Counted from the stretch's first letter, positions 1 through 10,418 are shown. The stretch: 64,000 bases of DNA from Caecitellus pseudoparvulus (GCA_965644315.1 CBFFRQ010000079.1:248001-312000); one strand, 5' to 3'. Notes: generated from the sequence alone by a model not told the origin. Numbers and translations: made by a program.

Positions 1-2
1 GC

Positions 3-1985
3 AGCGACTCCGGCGAGGTGCTGCGCATTGAGCCGACGCTGCATTTCCTGATCAAGGACACCCGGCTGTATGGGGATGCTGCCGCTGTGCTGGCGTACGC
101 AGTGGAGCAGCTGCCCGAACCACACCGGCCCCGCGCTGCTGCCGTGTGGAGAAATTTCATCAGCCCCTTCCTGGGCATCAAGGCGGATGACTTGGGTGCC
201 CGCGCAGCTGGCCTTGCAAGCCCTCTGGGCCCCCACCGCATCGGAGACAGCGTTCAGACGCCGTATGGGACCGGCATCGTGACAGATGCTCGCTTGGCTA
301 GCCACAGCCCACGCGGTGCTGGCGGTCTCATGGAGGCTCCTGCTGAGGTGCGTCCCTTGCTCAAGGACAGCGATGTGTCGTTGGACGACCCCGTGCTGTA
401 CACGGTGCTGTTGCAGTGGGGCTCAGTCGTCATCCAAGCGGCGCAGGTTGCTGCGGCTTCCAGTGCTCCCGCAGCAGCGGCAGGCGGGCAGTCTGTCCAA
501 CAAGCTGGCTCCCGCATCGGCCAGGCGCCACCTGGACACCCAGCGGCCAGCTTTGAAGGCAAGGTGCGCCCCACCAGCACGGTGACTCCGCCTGGTGCCC
601 TGGCTCCTGGACCTGTGTCTGGCCGGGACGGCAGCAGCATGGTTGCGGCTCATGCCACTGGCTCGGAAAATGCCGAACAAGCCATGGCAGCAGCAGCCAC
701 AGCAGGGGGTGTCCGCGTGGCTGTCGAGGCTTCTCGGGCCGAGCACGACGTGGCCCGTGTGGCAGTCCCCTTCGCCAGCATGGAGGCTGAGCTGCGCGCA
801 GCCCTCGAGGCAGCTGGGCCACCCAAGTCGTCTGCAGTGGTGTACACCTCTGCCACGGAGTACGCCTTCTTCCGCATGCTGCACATTCTCTGCGAGAGGC
901 TGGCGCGAGCCAAGGCGCTGTGTGAGCAAGCTGCCAAACGCCCTCAGGCAGGTGCAGGGGCCCACATTGAGGAGAGGGCCTTGGCCGCCGCCGCCGAGCC
1001 TGGCATGGACTTGGCGGCTGCTGCTGACGCAGTGCTGGCTGGGGGAGCCGGTGGCGCGGATGAGGAGGGGGAGGGGGCTAGTGGCATGTCCGCGGAGGAG
1101 ACATACCAGCACTTCCTGACGGCCCTGTACGCAGCCATTGACGGCAGCAGTGACGGCGGCAAGTATGAAGATGAGTGCCGGACGCTCATGGGGACCGGTT
1201 CGTATGTGCTGTTCACGATGGACCGCTTGGCTGCCCTCGCCGGCAAGCAGCTCGTGGCCATGACGACGGACCAGACCGCCGTCAAGCTGCGCGGCCTGTA
1301 CGAGTACAATGCGGCACGGGTGGCCCTGGCAGAGGCGTCCCTGCCTCCAGCTGAGGCGGCCAGGGAGCGACTGCTGGCTGCGCGTACCTACCGCGCGAAC
1401 GTGGCCGCCTTGGCCAGCACTGTCCAGGAGGACGTGTTTGCTGTGCAGTACGTGAAAGAGGATCCCCGTGTGGTGCGCACGGCGCGCAGTGTGGCATACC
1501 GTGCTGGCTTGCGCCGTGAGCGGGGAGGCGTCGCAGGTGGCGCGGCGCTGGTGGATCCTATGGCGCCTCAGGACAGCGACGAGTACACAGCCACCTTGAG
1601 TATCCAGTACTTTGGACGGGGTGGAGTATTTGCTGAGGAGCTGCCGCATGCCACACTGGGCCTCATCAACCCAGCCGTGCCTGTCAGCGTCTCACGCACT
1701 GTGGGCGAGGGCACCACACTTCTCGCGCGGGCCAGTGCTCCGGCAGAAGACGAAGCTGAAGAGGCTGCGGCAGACAGGGCAGGCGCCGCCGCCGCTGCAG
1801 CTGCAAGGAAGCCTTTCCTCCAGCGCACCGTTGGGGATGTGCCTGCGGCTGTGGTGCAGAACAACATGTCCAGTGTGGCGTCCAAGGCAGGCGGCCTCGT
1901 GGCTATGTCTGGCGGAGAGGATGTTGTGCTGCGAGGGGGGGGGGCTCCCGCTGATTCCGAAGGTGACGTCCAACTGGCGAAGTGA
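3..1985 (+). CDS. SIN3: SIN3-like transcriptional corepressor, C-terminal part (5' partial)
   Basis: SIN3 is the scaffold of histone deacetylase corepressor complexes in the nucleus. The frame is open from the first bases of the window, so the gene starts upstream and the paired amphipathic helix repeats lie outside. Seen here: a segment AVWRNFISPFLGI (window residues about 48-60) like the VWxxFLEPMLG stretch of plant SIN3-like proteins; TEYAFFRMLHILCERL (about 282-297); and YEDECRTLMGTGSYVLF (about 388-404), which matches the conserved SIN3 C-terminal core (YEDxCRxLxGTxSYVLFT). Between the first and second segments is a small module with TPYGTGIVTDAR and VLLQWG (residues about 79-140), not a usual part of SIN3. 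The rest is Ala/Gly-rich linker. No intron is visible. It ends with TGA 142 bases before the next gene. The family assignment is by remembered motif similarity and is fairly secure. Confidence 0.8.
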   Translation, partial: SDSGEVLRIEPTLHFLIKDTRLYGDAAAVLAYAVEQLPEPHRPRAAAVWRNFISPFLGIKADDLGARAAGLASPLGPHRIGDSVQTPYGTGIVTDARLASHSPRGAGGLMEAPAEVRPLLKDSDVSLDDPVLYTVLLQWGSVVIQAAQVAAASSAPAAAAGGQSVQQAGSRIGQAPPGHPAASFEGKVRPTSTVTPPGALAPGPVSGRDGSSMVAAHATGSENAEQAMAAAATAGGVRVAVEASRAEHDVARVAVPFASMEAELRAALEAAGPPKSSAVVYTSATEYAFFRMLHILCERLARAKALCEQAAKRPQAGAGAHIEERALAAAAEPGMDLAAAADAVLAGGAGGADEEGEGASGMSAEETYQHFLTALYAAIDGSSDGGKYEDECRTLMGTGSYVLFTMDRLAALAGKQLVAMTTDQTAVKLRGLYEYNAARVALAEASLPPAEAARERLLAARTYRANVAALASTVQEDVFAVQYVKEDPRVVRTARSVAYRAGLRRERGGVAGGAALVDPMAPQDSDEYTATLSIQYFGRGGVFAEELPHATLGLINPAVPVSVSRTVGEGTTLLARASAPAEDEAEEAAADRAGAAAAAAARKPFLQRTVGDVPAAVVQNNMSSVASKAGGLVAMSGGEDVVLRGGGAPADSEGDVQLAK

Positions 1986-2126
1986 CGCAATTCACCTCCA
2001 CTGTGGAAACGAGATGCACACCAGCTGCTCTCATACGGGTCAGGCTGGGTCAGTTTAGTGGATCGGGTAGGACTCGAGCCAGGGTTGCCGTTTCAGTGCA
2101 CTTCGGCTCTCTTTGCTCGGTTCAAC

Positions 2127-3001
2127 ATGAATATGAATGTTGGACAGGATGAGGAGACGCAACAAAGTACTCTGCGTGGGGAGGTCCCCGTGAGCTCCCA
2201 CTATGAAGCGGTATGGATGGGATTTGCCGATGCCATTGCGTTGCGGAAATTGCCACTCCAAACACCTTCCTTTCGTGCAGATGCAAGCAAAGATGATGGA
2301 GAGCCAGATGTCGGCGTTGCAAGCGAAGCTGGCACTGGGTGAGTGTATGCAGTGCTTGGCTTGTTGGCTGGGAGCACTCGGCTTCACCGGCTGCACCAAC
2401 CAACGTAGACCAAGCCAAAGCAGCGCAAACAGCAGCCTTTGAGAACAGTGCGGAGGCAGCTGAGAAGACTCGCGAGTACATGGAAGAGATGAGGCGGATA
2501 AGGGAGCGACGCATGGCTGCAGCCCATGGCGCATCTTCGGGCTTCAGTGCGGAAGCGGCAAGCCCAGCATCACACAAGTCGAAGAAGGCAAAGAAGCATA
2601 AGCGCGACCGTGATCGGCACCACCACCGCGACGAGGATCGATACAGCCGTCGCCACCACGATGAAGAGCGGCACAGCCGCCGCTACCGCGACGAAGAGCG
2701 GCACAGCCGCCGCTACCGCGACGAAGAGCGGCACAGCCGCCGCTACCGCGACGAAGAGCGGCACAGCCGCCGCTACCGTGATGAGGATCGGCACAGCCGC
2801 CGCCACCGCGATGAGGATCGGCACAGCCGCCGCCACCGCGATGAGGATCGGCACAGCCGCCGCCATCGGGAAGAGGATCGGCGCAGCCGCGGCCGTCGGG
2901 AAGAGGATCGGCATAGCCGCAGCCGTCGGTCTCGCTCCCGGTCTCCATTGCCTGCGACAGGAAGTGCGGCGGCAGCTGCAGCAAGCGGAGGGCAGGCATG
3001 A
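2127..3001 (+). CDS. Arginine/serine-rich (RS-like) protein with decapeptide repeats
   Basis: The best model joins 2127-2189, 2281-2338 and 2409-3001 (237 residues); both introns have clean donors (GTGAGC, GTGAGT) and AG acceptors and keep frame. The protein starts MNMNVGQDEETQQ, followed by a short helical stretch (MQAKMMESQMSALQAKLAL) and a charged helix (AAEKTREYMEEMRRIRERR). The C-terminal half is basic and built of near-identical ten-residue units of the type RHSRRYRDEE, ending in a true RS stretch (SRSRRSRSRSPLP). RS-rich tails are typical of splicing factors and other nuclear RNA-processing proteins, but no RRM or zinc finger is visible, so a specific role cannot be named. The stop lies only 38 bases from the stop of the convergent MAD3-like gene. 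Confidence 0.6.
2638..2930 (+). repeat. 30-bp tandem repeat encoding RHSRR-type decapeptides
   Basis: About nine tandem copies of a 30-base unit lie inside the RS-rich gene. The copies around 2671-2775 are almost identical at the nucleotide level, and the flanking ones diverge (YRDEE to HRDED to HREED to GREED). The gradient from identical centre to diverged ends is what recent unequal crossing-over or slippage leaves. Confidence 0.85.
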
Positions 3002-3039
3002 GCTCCATGGTTCCATGCATTCGCATCGAAGCTGCTGGA

Positions 3040-6000
3040 TCACACAACATCTTCTTGCTCAGGAGATGCTGCGCCGAGCCACGTGGGCTGCTCGTAGGCC
3101 ACAGGAATACTGCCTGTACCAGGTGTCCCCGTACGATGTCTAGGAGAAGGCTGCAGCACCTGACCTGGTGTTTGGCGTGGTGCAGGCGAGTCTGCGTCCT
3201 CGAAAATGGCAAAGCTAAGCCCGCTGGCAGCCGGTGCCACCCCACTGCCAAGGGGGCCTGCGCCCGGCGATAGAGCGCGGGGGACTGCTGAAATGTTCAA
3301 GGCTGACGCAGCCTGACCAAATGCAGGTGCCCCCCCATGGTACTCAGAACCGAATTCCGCGATTCCAGTGCTGGATGCTACTGAGCTGTCCAGAGACGCG
3401 ATGGTAGCGTTCAGGACACCAAGGGCGGCCTGGTGCTTGCCGCTCGGATCCGTTGCGAGCGCGGCTCCCAGTCGAGACGCTGGCTGAGGCTCTTGCAAAG
3501 AGTCCTCCTCCTCGCTGTCAGCGCTGTCATCAGCACAGACAGTCACGGCAACTCGACCCAGAGCGGATGCAGCTGGCGCAGGAGAACCGAATGCCGCAGC
3601 AAGGCAGGCCTCGTCAGCTCCTTCACTGTCTGTGCTCCCAGACCTATCTCGAGGGGCGTCCATGATCACAGAGAGCCCCTTTCGTCCCGCAGCACGTGAG
3701 TCCAGGCCCGCTGCAGCCTTGTTGCTGTCGCTGAGCTTGGCCGCAGCTCCTGCTTGGGGCGGCGGAGACGAGAACAAGGCGCCTAGGTCAGCGAATGCTT
3801 GTGCAGTGTTGAAAGTGACTCCATCATCCCCCTCTGCATCTTGGCCGGCCGCACTCATCGCCGCAGCAAGGCCAGATAGGCCCGATGCTGACTCTGTAGG
3901 GCCTGCTGAAGGTAGGGACTTGCCGTTTGCGAATCCGCTGGACCCACTCTGCACACTACCCTGCGCTGCCTCTGCATCCTCCTTGTCATCCGAGAACACT
4001 GTGAACGGTGCCGCAGCAGTGGACCCGCCCTGCGCTGCCTCTGCATCCTCCTTGTCATCTGAGAACACTGTGAACGGTGCCGCAGCAGTGGACCCGCCCT
4101 GCGCTGCCTCTGCATCCTCCTTGTCATCCGAGAACACTGTGAACGGTGCCGCAGCAGTGGACCCGCCCTGCGCTGCCTCCGCATCCTCCTTGTCATCCGA
4201 GAACACTGTGAACGGTGCCGCAGCAGTGGACCCGCCCTGCGCTGTCTCCGCATCCTTCTTGTCATCCGAGAACACTGTGAACGGTGCCGCAGCAGTGGAC
4301 CCGCCCTGCGCTGCCTCCGCATCCTCCTTGTCATCCGAGAACACTGTGAACGGTGCCGCAGCAGTGGACCCGCCCTGGGCTGCCTCCGCATCCTCCTTGT
4401 CATCCGAGAACACTGTGAACGGTGCCGCAGCAGTGGACCCGCCCTGGGCTGCCTCTGCATCCTCCTTGTCATCTGAGAACACTGTAAACTGCGCAGCACT
4501 TGGAGGGCTTTGCTGGGATCGTGGGAGCATGACACGTCGGGGTGAAGGTGAGGCAGTGACAGGTGCCTGTTGAGGGCTCATGAAGTCCTCCTCCATGCTG
4601 GAGTCATCTTCGTCAACGCTCTGCACGGGGCTCACAGCGGGTTGGCGCTCCCACGTCTGGCGCGCAGCCTGCACAGCTTTCTCGATCGCCGCTGGGCGTG
4701 AGGGAGAGGCAGCCAGCCAGGCCAGAGCCCTGGCCTCTTCAAAGCTTTGTGGGCGGCCGCTTCCTGGGCTCTGCAGGAGTGAAGGGTCGTAGCCCACAGC
4801 CTTGTCGCCACGTGTGAAGACGCGTGGCTGCTGCACTGTGGCCTGTTTGGCAGGCGCAGCCGCACCAGGAGAACGAGTTGTCAACCCGCGCAAGTGCTTC
4901 AGCGTGTCAGCTTGCCTGCGATCTCCAGCGGTGTCTTTGTGGCGGGTCAGCACTTGTCCGGTCACTCGGCCGCCCCGCTGACGGCGTGATAGGCCAGCCT
5001 CCCGGAACACCGGCACAGCAGCGGTGGAGCCAGCTGGAGCAGCAGCCCTCTGGTGTGGTGCTGTGGGCAATGCAGCAGCCGCAGCACGAGCAGAAGGCAG
5101 TGCGTTCCCAGCCCATGTCTCTGGGGCCCCAACGTTCTCGTCCGCGGTGGGTCGGTGCGTTGGGGCTGCCCTCCATGCACCTTCAGCTCCTTCATCAGCA
5201 CCTGGGGGAAGCAGCATGGCTGTGCGATCCAGAGCATCTCCAGTGGACTGCAGCCCATCCTCAACGAACACTTCAATGCCAGTATTGCCCCCCCGTGCAC
5301 TGCGGGTGGCCCCTTGTACGCCAGCAGTGCTGCGCGATGCTGGGCGGTGGGAGCCAGCCGCTGCTCGAGAGGAAATGGAACCTAGGGCTCGGCGGCCAGA
5401 AGACTGTGAGCCCCCTGATCTTTGCTGCTCTGTGCGCTCCCGTGCTGCTTGCGTGAGCGCAGCAAGGGCTTTGAGGTCCACTGGGCACTGGTCAGGCGGC
5501 ACACTCGTGAGGTCTTCCCCTGCGTCGGCTGCTGGCGGAGCTGCGGTGCCCCCAGCTTCCAGCCACTTCCGAGTCATACGGCGCATGAAGTGGGCTTGTT
5601 TTTTCTCCAGAGCAGCCACCGGCTCTGCGTTGCGAGCGATGCCGGAGGCCAGCACCTTGCCGGCCGCATGAAACCTGCCCTTGGTTTCGAGCACGAGTGC
5701 CCAGGCCATGTAGAAGAGGGCGACGTCTCTGCCAATCTTATTCGCATGCATGAACTTGAATACGTCTGATGGTTCTGGGAGCAAGTCAGCCTGTGTGGAT
5801 GGCTCAGGGGGTTCGAGGAGAGGCAGGGCACAGGACAGCCAGCGCTCTGCTCACATAGCGGACCCAGACAGCGACATACTGCACGTCGTTGAGGTACTTG
5901 GGGTCATGGATGAACTCTCGCGTACAGCGCTCAAGTAAGTCCAGCAGCTGGGTCCCCGAGTTCGCGGGGAAGGCCTGCTCCGTCCAGGAGATGTACCTGT

Positions 6001-6400
6001 GACACCAGCGTGGGCGTTTCGTTCCAGCTGTGCCTGCCGTTATGCGGGCGCTTTGAAGCTCACTTTCTCCAGATTGCGAGCGGGTCGCTCCCTTCGTGTG
6101 AATGCGATAGCATGTCCTCAAATGCTCTACGATGCAAGGGGAGTGTCCGGAGTTCATGGGAGCAGTGCTGTGCACGCTTTCGCTGTGCGTACTTTTGCTG
6201 GCGCCGCAGAGCTTGTGCCGCAGAGCTGCTGCCCACTGCAGCAAGGCCCTTGTTCAAGGCGCCCACTCGACGGCCTTTCCTGCGGGGCTGAACATTCTCT
6301 TTGGATAGCTCCCACTCCACTGCGAAGCACAGGCATGAGGTGGTCAGCGGCATGGTGCGGGGGTGTGCGTGACGGGCTTACCTTCTGATGGTGCTGTCAT
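3040..6400 (-). CDS. MAD3: MAD3/BUBR1-like spindle checkpoint protein with eight tandem ABBA-like motifs
   Basis: MAD3/BUBR1 is a mitotic checkpoint complex subunit that inhibits APC/C-CDC20. Four exons fit: 6382-6400, 6064-6319, 5855-5996 and 3040-5790 (complement), giving about 1055 residues with all phases consistent. The N-terminus has VEWELSKENVQPRRKGR with a KEN box at residues 14-16, followed by the Mad3/Bub1 TPR homology region (DPLAIWRKYISWTEQAFP, LLERCTREF, GRDVALFYMAWALVLE). No kinase domain follows, so it is MAD3-like rather than BUB1-like. From about residue 574 to 745 there are eight 23-residue repeats, each with FTVFSDD, which fits the ABBA consensus F-x-[ILV]-[FY]-x-[DE]. A ninth match, FAIFED, lies near residue 997. 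No clear GLEBS (BUB3-binding) motif or second KEN box was found. The remainder is low-complexity. The identification rests on the KEN-TPR region and is strong. Confidence 0.88.
3955..4495 (-). repeat. 69-bp x 8 tandem repeat inside MAD3-like gene
   Basis: Eight head-to-tail copies at exact 69-base spacing encode a 23-residue unit containing FTVFSDDKEDAEAAQGG. Copies differ by only a few bases; the fourth copy in protein order reads KKDAETAQ. The near-identity and exact frame indicate recent expansion under coding constraint. Confidence 0.95.
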
Positions 6401-6601
6401 GGTGCAGGGCTACAGTGTGCGCGCGAGTTCTGCCAGGGTCTGCGCCCAGGCTGCAGTTTTGAGCGCAGGTTGTTAACACACTTGCATTTTAGACTTGGAG
6501 TGCATCTCCAGCGGAACAAGACGCGGCGGAAAGGGGGGGGGGCACAGGCAACAACACAACAACGCAAGGCAGTCCACAACAGGCAAGCCACAAACAAGAC
6601 A

Positions 6602-8443
6602 CTAGTCACACTTCCAAATGCGGCAAGTGTTGTCTTTGCTGCCAGTGATAATGGTGTCCCCCTGATAGTTGAAGGCACAGGAGAAGAGCTCATCACTGTG
6701 GCCCTCCAGGCGCTGGAGACAATCACCTGTTTCAGCCTCCCACACCAAGGCCGACTTGTCTGAAGACGCAGTCAAAACCTTCGTGCCTTGAGGGTTAAAG
6801 CACGCCTTGCTGATTTCACCCTCGTGACCGATGAGGATGGACTCGCACCGGCCAGTGTACGCGTTGTAAACTCGGGCAGTGCCGTCTGCACTGGCTGTGA
6901 CGATTCGCGTGCCGGAGTAGTTGTACGAGACATCCAGCACCTCGTCGTGGTGACCCCGTAGGTTGAAGAGGCAGGAGCCCTTCCTCAGGTCCCACACCTT
7001 GCATGAGCGGTCGATGGAACCGGAAATGCACTGATTGCCTTCGAAGTTAAACTGTGTGGAAGAAATCTCACCCTTGTGGCCCTCGAAAGTGCTCACGACA
7101 CCACCTGTGCGCACATCCCACAACTTCACGGTGTGATCAAAGCTGCCAGTGATGATGCTGGTGCCTTTCCTGTCGAAGGACAGTGACACGATCTCTGCCG
7201 CATGCCCAGCCAGCGTGACCGTCTCCTGTCCAGTTTGCACATCCCACAACTTGGCGTCAGTGTCCATGCTGCCTGTGCTGAGGACATCTCCCGCTGGAGA
7301 GAAGGAGAGGCACACGATTTCAGTCTTGTGCCCTTTCAGTGTGGCCAGGAGCTTGCCGTCTTCCGCCGACCACAAGCGTGCGGTCTTGTCAAAGCTGCCG
7401 GTGCCGATGATGTTGCCGAAGGGGTTATTGAATGCGATGGCATACACGACGTTGGTGTGCCCTTCGAGAACAGCCAGTTCCCTGCCCGTGCTTGTTTCCC
7501 ACAAGCGACAAGTCCGGTCGTACGAGCCAGTGATGAACCTGCAGAGGTGGGCGGGCGGAAGGGTTGCACAACGAGGGCAGCCAGCCAGCAAGAAGTAGAT
7601 CCGGCTCCGCAAACATGGCGCACACAACAAAACACCTCAAAGTTTAATTAAAACGATCATCGTTCGCGCTTCGTGGTAGGTTGTTTTCATCGGTGTTGGG
7701 CAGAGGAGAGAGGTCTCAAAAATTAAAACAATTTGCCATCATCGAGGCACTTCGGTTTGATTGGTTTGTCATGGACAGGCACACACAAGGGCGAAGCCTC
7801 AAAAATTAAAACAATTTGCCATCATCGAGGCACTTCGGGTAAAAGGTCTTGTCATGGGCTCGCTGACAGGCAACGGACATGAGCACAGCTGGGAGCACGC
7901 ACTTGTCTCCTGCTTTGTTGAATGCACAGTTGGTCAGTGGAAGAATGTGAGCTCTAAGAATCTTGTACAGGTAGAAGTCTTCGCCGTCGTACTGCACTTG
8001 TTTCGATTGCAGCTGCGGGGCGAGGGAGGGACTGACACCAGTGCGGCCGGACTAGCGCAGCAGCACCGGGTGAGCAGCGCGCACCTTCTCAAAGAGAGCT
8101 CTCAGCTGGGGTTTGCGTTTCTCTGAGATGAGTTGCTCACTTGCTACAATGTCGTCCACCAGGACGTCCAAGTCAGTGCTGTGCGGAAATGGAGCAGCGC
8201 GGAAATGTGTCCGTTGCTGACGCAGGGTCTTCCTGTGCCGTTCACGCACTCTTGGTTCAAGTCCAGCATGTTGATTTCCTTCGTGTGTTTGGTCCCATCC
8301 TTCCGCAAGTACTCCAGGGTGATGCCTGAGGGGGCACGCGAGGCCGAGAGGTGACAGGGGAGTGCTTGCAAACGGCGCGGGTGTGGCTGAGATCCCCACG
8401 CACCTGGAGGGTAGTACCTGAGCAGGAACTTTTTCAGCTTCAT
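6602..8443 (-). CDS. DAW1: DAW1/ODA16-like WD40 dynein assembly protein
   Basis: DAW1 (ODA16, WDR69) is an adaptor that carries outer-arm dynein into cilia on IFT trains. Five exons (complement 8404-8443, 8250-8325, 8067-8178, 7903-8012, 6602-7538) give 424 residues, close to the roughly 415 of animal DAW1, with all phases correct. The N-terminus [14 protein letters not shown] and the block [21 protein letters not shown] are hallmarks of the family. Eight WD repeats follow ([93 protein letters not shown]). The intron before the last exon is unusually long (7539-7902) and contains a direct repeat. Presence of this gene implies motile cilia with outer dynein arms. Confidence 0.95.
7715..7838. 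repeat. Direct repeat (about 41 bp, spaced 83 bp) in DAW1 intron
   Basis: The block 7715-7755 recurs at 7798-7838 without a visible mismatch, starting CTCAAAAATTAAAAC and ending GGCACTTCGG. The two copies lie in the 364-base intron of DAW1, in an AT-richer patch than the surroundings. After the copies, both continue with a partly similar TTGTCATGG stretch, so the duplicated unit may once have been the full 83 bases. No terminal inverted repeats or coding potential are seen. Confidence 0.85.
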
Positions 8444-8864
8444 GCTGCCACACGAGCTGCCTGGGCAGAAGCTGAAAACCGCTGAGGCAAGTGCATGGTA
8501 CGGGGTTGACGAGAAGCCCTTCCTCCATGCCTGTTCCCGACTTGTCATTGCTTTGAGTGGGCGCGGCCACTGCCTGGCCACAAGGTTGAGCCCCCCTTGC
8601 CAAGGCTGCCTCAACGCCACTTGTCCGACAGCGAGGGTGAGCGCGGACAGGGCGGAAGACCACCCTAGAGGGCACTTTTCAAGGCACGGAGCCGGGATCT
8701 GCTTCACTCGGCTCTGCAAGTGCAAGGTCATGTTCTGGGTCTGTCTCGAACGTGAGCGCGCTGCAAAGCTTGCGCATGCGAAGCTCGGCTAGCGTTGAGG
8801 TGCAGGTGGGTGTTGTGGTGCAGGGCGCGGCACAGCGCTCGGGGACCCAGGCAGGCAGCAAGCC
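8444..8864. promoter_or_regulatory. Divergent intergenic region, DAW1 / golgin-84
   Basis: These 421 bases separate the divergent starts of DAW1 and the golgin gene and must hold both promoters. No TATA box or supported open reading frame was recognised. Confidence 0.35.
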
Positions 8865-10418
8865 ATGGCGAACTTCTTGACGGACACCTTCCGTATGGCG
8901 GGGGACATTTTGGAGGCCATCGATGAGTCTGCTGAGCAGCGCCTGGGAGACACAGAAACAGCGAAACTCCGGCCTGGCGAAACGCACACTGCCAGTGCAC
9001 CGAGGGTGCAGACCTCCATGCCAGCGCCGCAGCAGGGAGGGGCAGGGGAAGACCAGCGAGCAGTCCTCAGTGGTGCCTCGCAAGAAGCTGTTGTTCGTGA
9101 GCGAGATATGCTGCGGCGAGAGGTGGCTTCATTGGAGCGCCGGCTTGCGTCGGCCGGCGCAGACACTGAGGCCGAGCAGCAGCGCAGCGCTGCGCTGAAG
9201 AAGCAAGTGGAGGAAGCGTACGCGGAAGTTTCCAGCCTGAAGGCGCGCATGTCTGAGATGAAGGAAGAGATGGAGGAGGTGGACGACGATGCTTTCCAAG
9301 GCCTTCGGCAGGAGAAGGCGCACCTGGCACAGACTCTGGCGCAGGTGCAGGAGGCAGCACGTCATGCCAGCACCAGCCATGCCGCTGAGCTTGCTGCGGC
9401 TCGGCAGGAAGCCACTTCATCTGCAGAGGCCCTTGCGGCATCACTGGATGATCTGCGGGCGCTGCGTGCCTCGGCAGATGAAGTTGAGGCGGGCCTTCGT
9501 GGGGAGGTGGCGTCGTTGACAGCTGCCTTGGCAGCTGCACAGGCAGAGACCAGCCGCCCAGCGACTGTGGAGGCAGGCGGGCTTTCAGATCCCGAGTTCT
9601 CCCCCGCACAGCTGGCGGCAGTGACGGCGGAGCTGCGTGCGGAGCGCAGGCTGAGTGCCGCCGTGCGCGAGGAGCTCGCTGCCGCACGCGCCGCTGTCCA
9701 AGAGAAGACCCAGGAAGCGACACGGCACCGAATAGCCGCCGCTGCAGCTGAAAGCAAGGTGCAGTCGCTCACAAAGCAGGTGTCTGAAGCCGTCAAGGCG
9801 TCCAGCGAGGCGTCAGCTGCAGCGCAGGGTCGGCAGGCGGCCGAGGCTGAGGTGCCCAAGTTGAAGGCTCGCCTGCGTGAGGTGTCTCAGTCCCTCCTGA
9901 AGAAGCAAGAAACTGTGGACAGCTTGGCTGCCGAGCGCACGGCTCTGGCACAGCGAGTTATCGCTCTGGAGGGTCGTGTCGAGTCTGCAGAGGCTGCTGC
10001 CGTGGGCGGGGTGCCGGCGGACCAGCCTGGCATGCTGAAGCATCGCAGCGGGGGGGCGGCGCAGCGCGCCCCCTCCACCGTCGCGCCATCGTGGTCCCAC
10101 ATGCCCACCGCCTCGGCACACGGCGACGCGCCGCGCGCCATGGTGCCGCTTGCCCGCCTACCCGGCATAGCGCGCCACAGGAGGCTAGCCCAGGCTGTGG
10201 ACGGTGTGGACCGCACTGTCGCGGGCGTGGGGCGGTTCCTGGCCAGCTCCCCGCTTGCACGGCTGCTGGTGCTGGTGTACCTGGCGCTGCTGCATGTGTG
10301 GGTGTTCGGGGTCACTGCATTCCACACACATGCGATGGAAGACGGCTTGCAGCGGGGGGCGGCGGGCCCTGGCAAGCTGCCCAGGCCGCCCAAGCCCATC
10401 ACCCACGGAGGGCATTGA
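8865..10418 (+). CDS. GOLGA5: Golgin-84-like tail-anchored coiled-coil protein
   Basis: Golgin-84 is a Golgi tether anchored by a C-terminal membrane segment. The 517-residue intron-free frame begins MANFLTDTFRMAGDILEAID, comparable to the short N-terminal helix of golgin-84. Residues about 65-370 are a long Ala/Glu/Arg-rich coiled coil. Near the C-terminus come VDRTVAGVGRFLASSPLAR and then one hydrophobic helix LLVLVYLALLHVWVFGVTAF (about residues 466-485), which closely follows the ARVFVxxYMxLLHLWV anchor of golgin-84. CASP, the related golgin, is the main alternative, but its tail differs. The ATG chosen is the first in frame and sits in a good context (GCCATGG). The stop is only 15 bases from the stop of the convergent STPG-like gene. 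Confidence 0.75.
   Translation: MANFLTDTFRMAGDILEAIDESAEQRLGDTETAKLRPGETHTASAPRVQTSMPAPQQGGAGEDQRAVLSGASQEAVVRERDMLRREVASLERRLASAGADTEAEQQRSAALKKQVEEAYAEVSSLKARMSEMKEEMEEVDDDAFQGLRQEKAHLAQTLAQVQEAARHASTSHAAELAAARQEATSSAEALAASLDDLRALRASADEVEAGLRGEVASLTAALAAAQAETSRPATVEAGGLSDPEFSPAQLAAVTAELRAERRLSAAVREELAAARAAVQEKTQEATRHRIAAAAAESKVQSLTKQVSEAVKASSEASAAAQGRQAAEAEVPKLKARLREVSQSLLKKQETVDSLAAERTALAQRVIALEGRVESAEAAAVGGVPADQPGMLKHRSGGAAQRAPSTVAPSWSHMPTASAHGDAPRAMVPLARLPGIARHRRLAQAVDGVDRTVAGVGRFLASSPLARLLVLVYLALLHVWVFGVTAFHTHAMEDGLQRGAAGPGKLPRPPKPITHGGH

Noticed and set aside
3955-4495. Regular repeats resembling a CRISPR array
   Set aside because: The repeats are in-frame coding units of a eukaryotic gene with no unique spacers.
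3040-6400. BUB1 kinase identity for the checkpoint gene
   Set aside because: No kinase motifs occur in the C-terminal part, and a KEN box is present, so MAD3/BUBR1-like is the better call.
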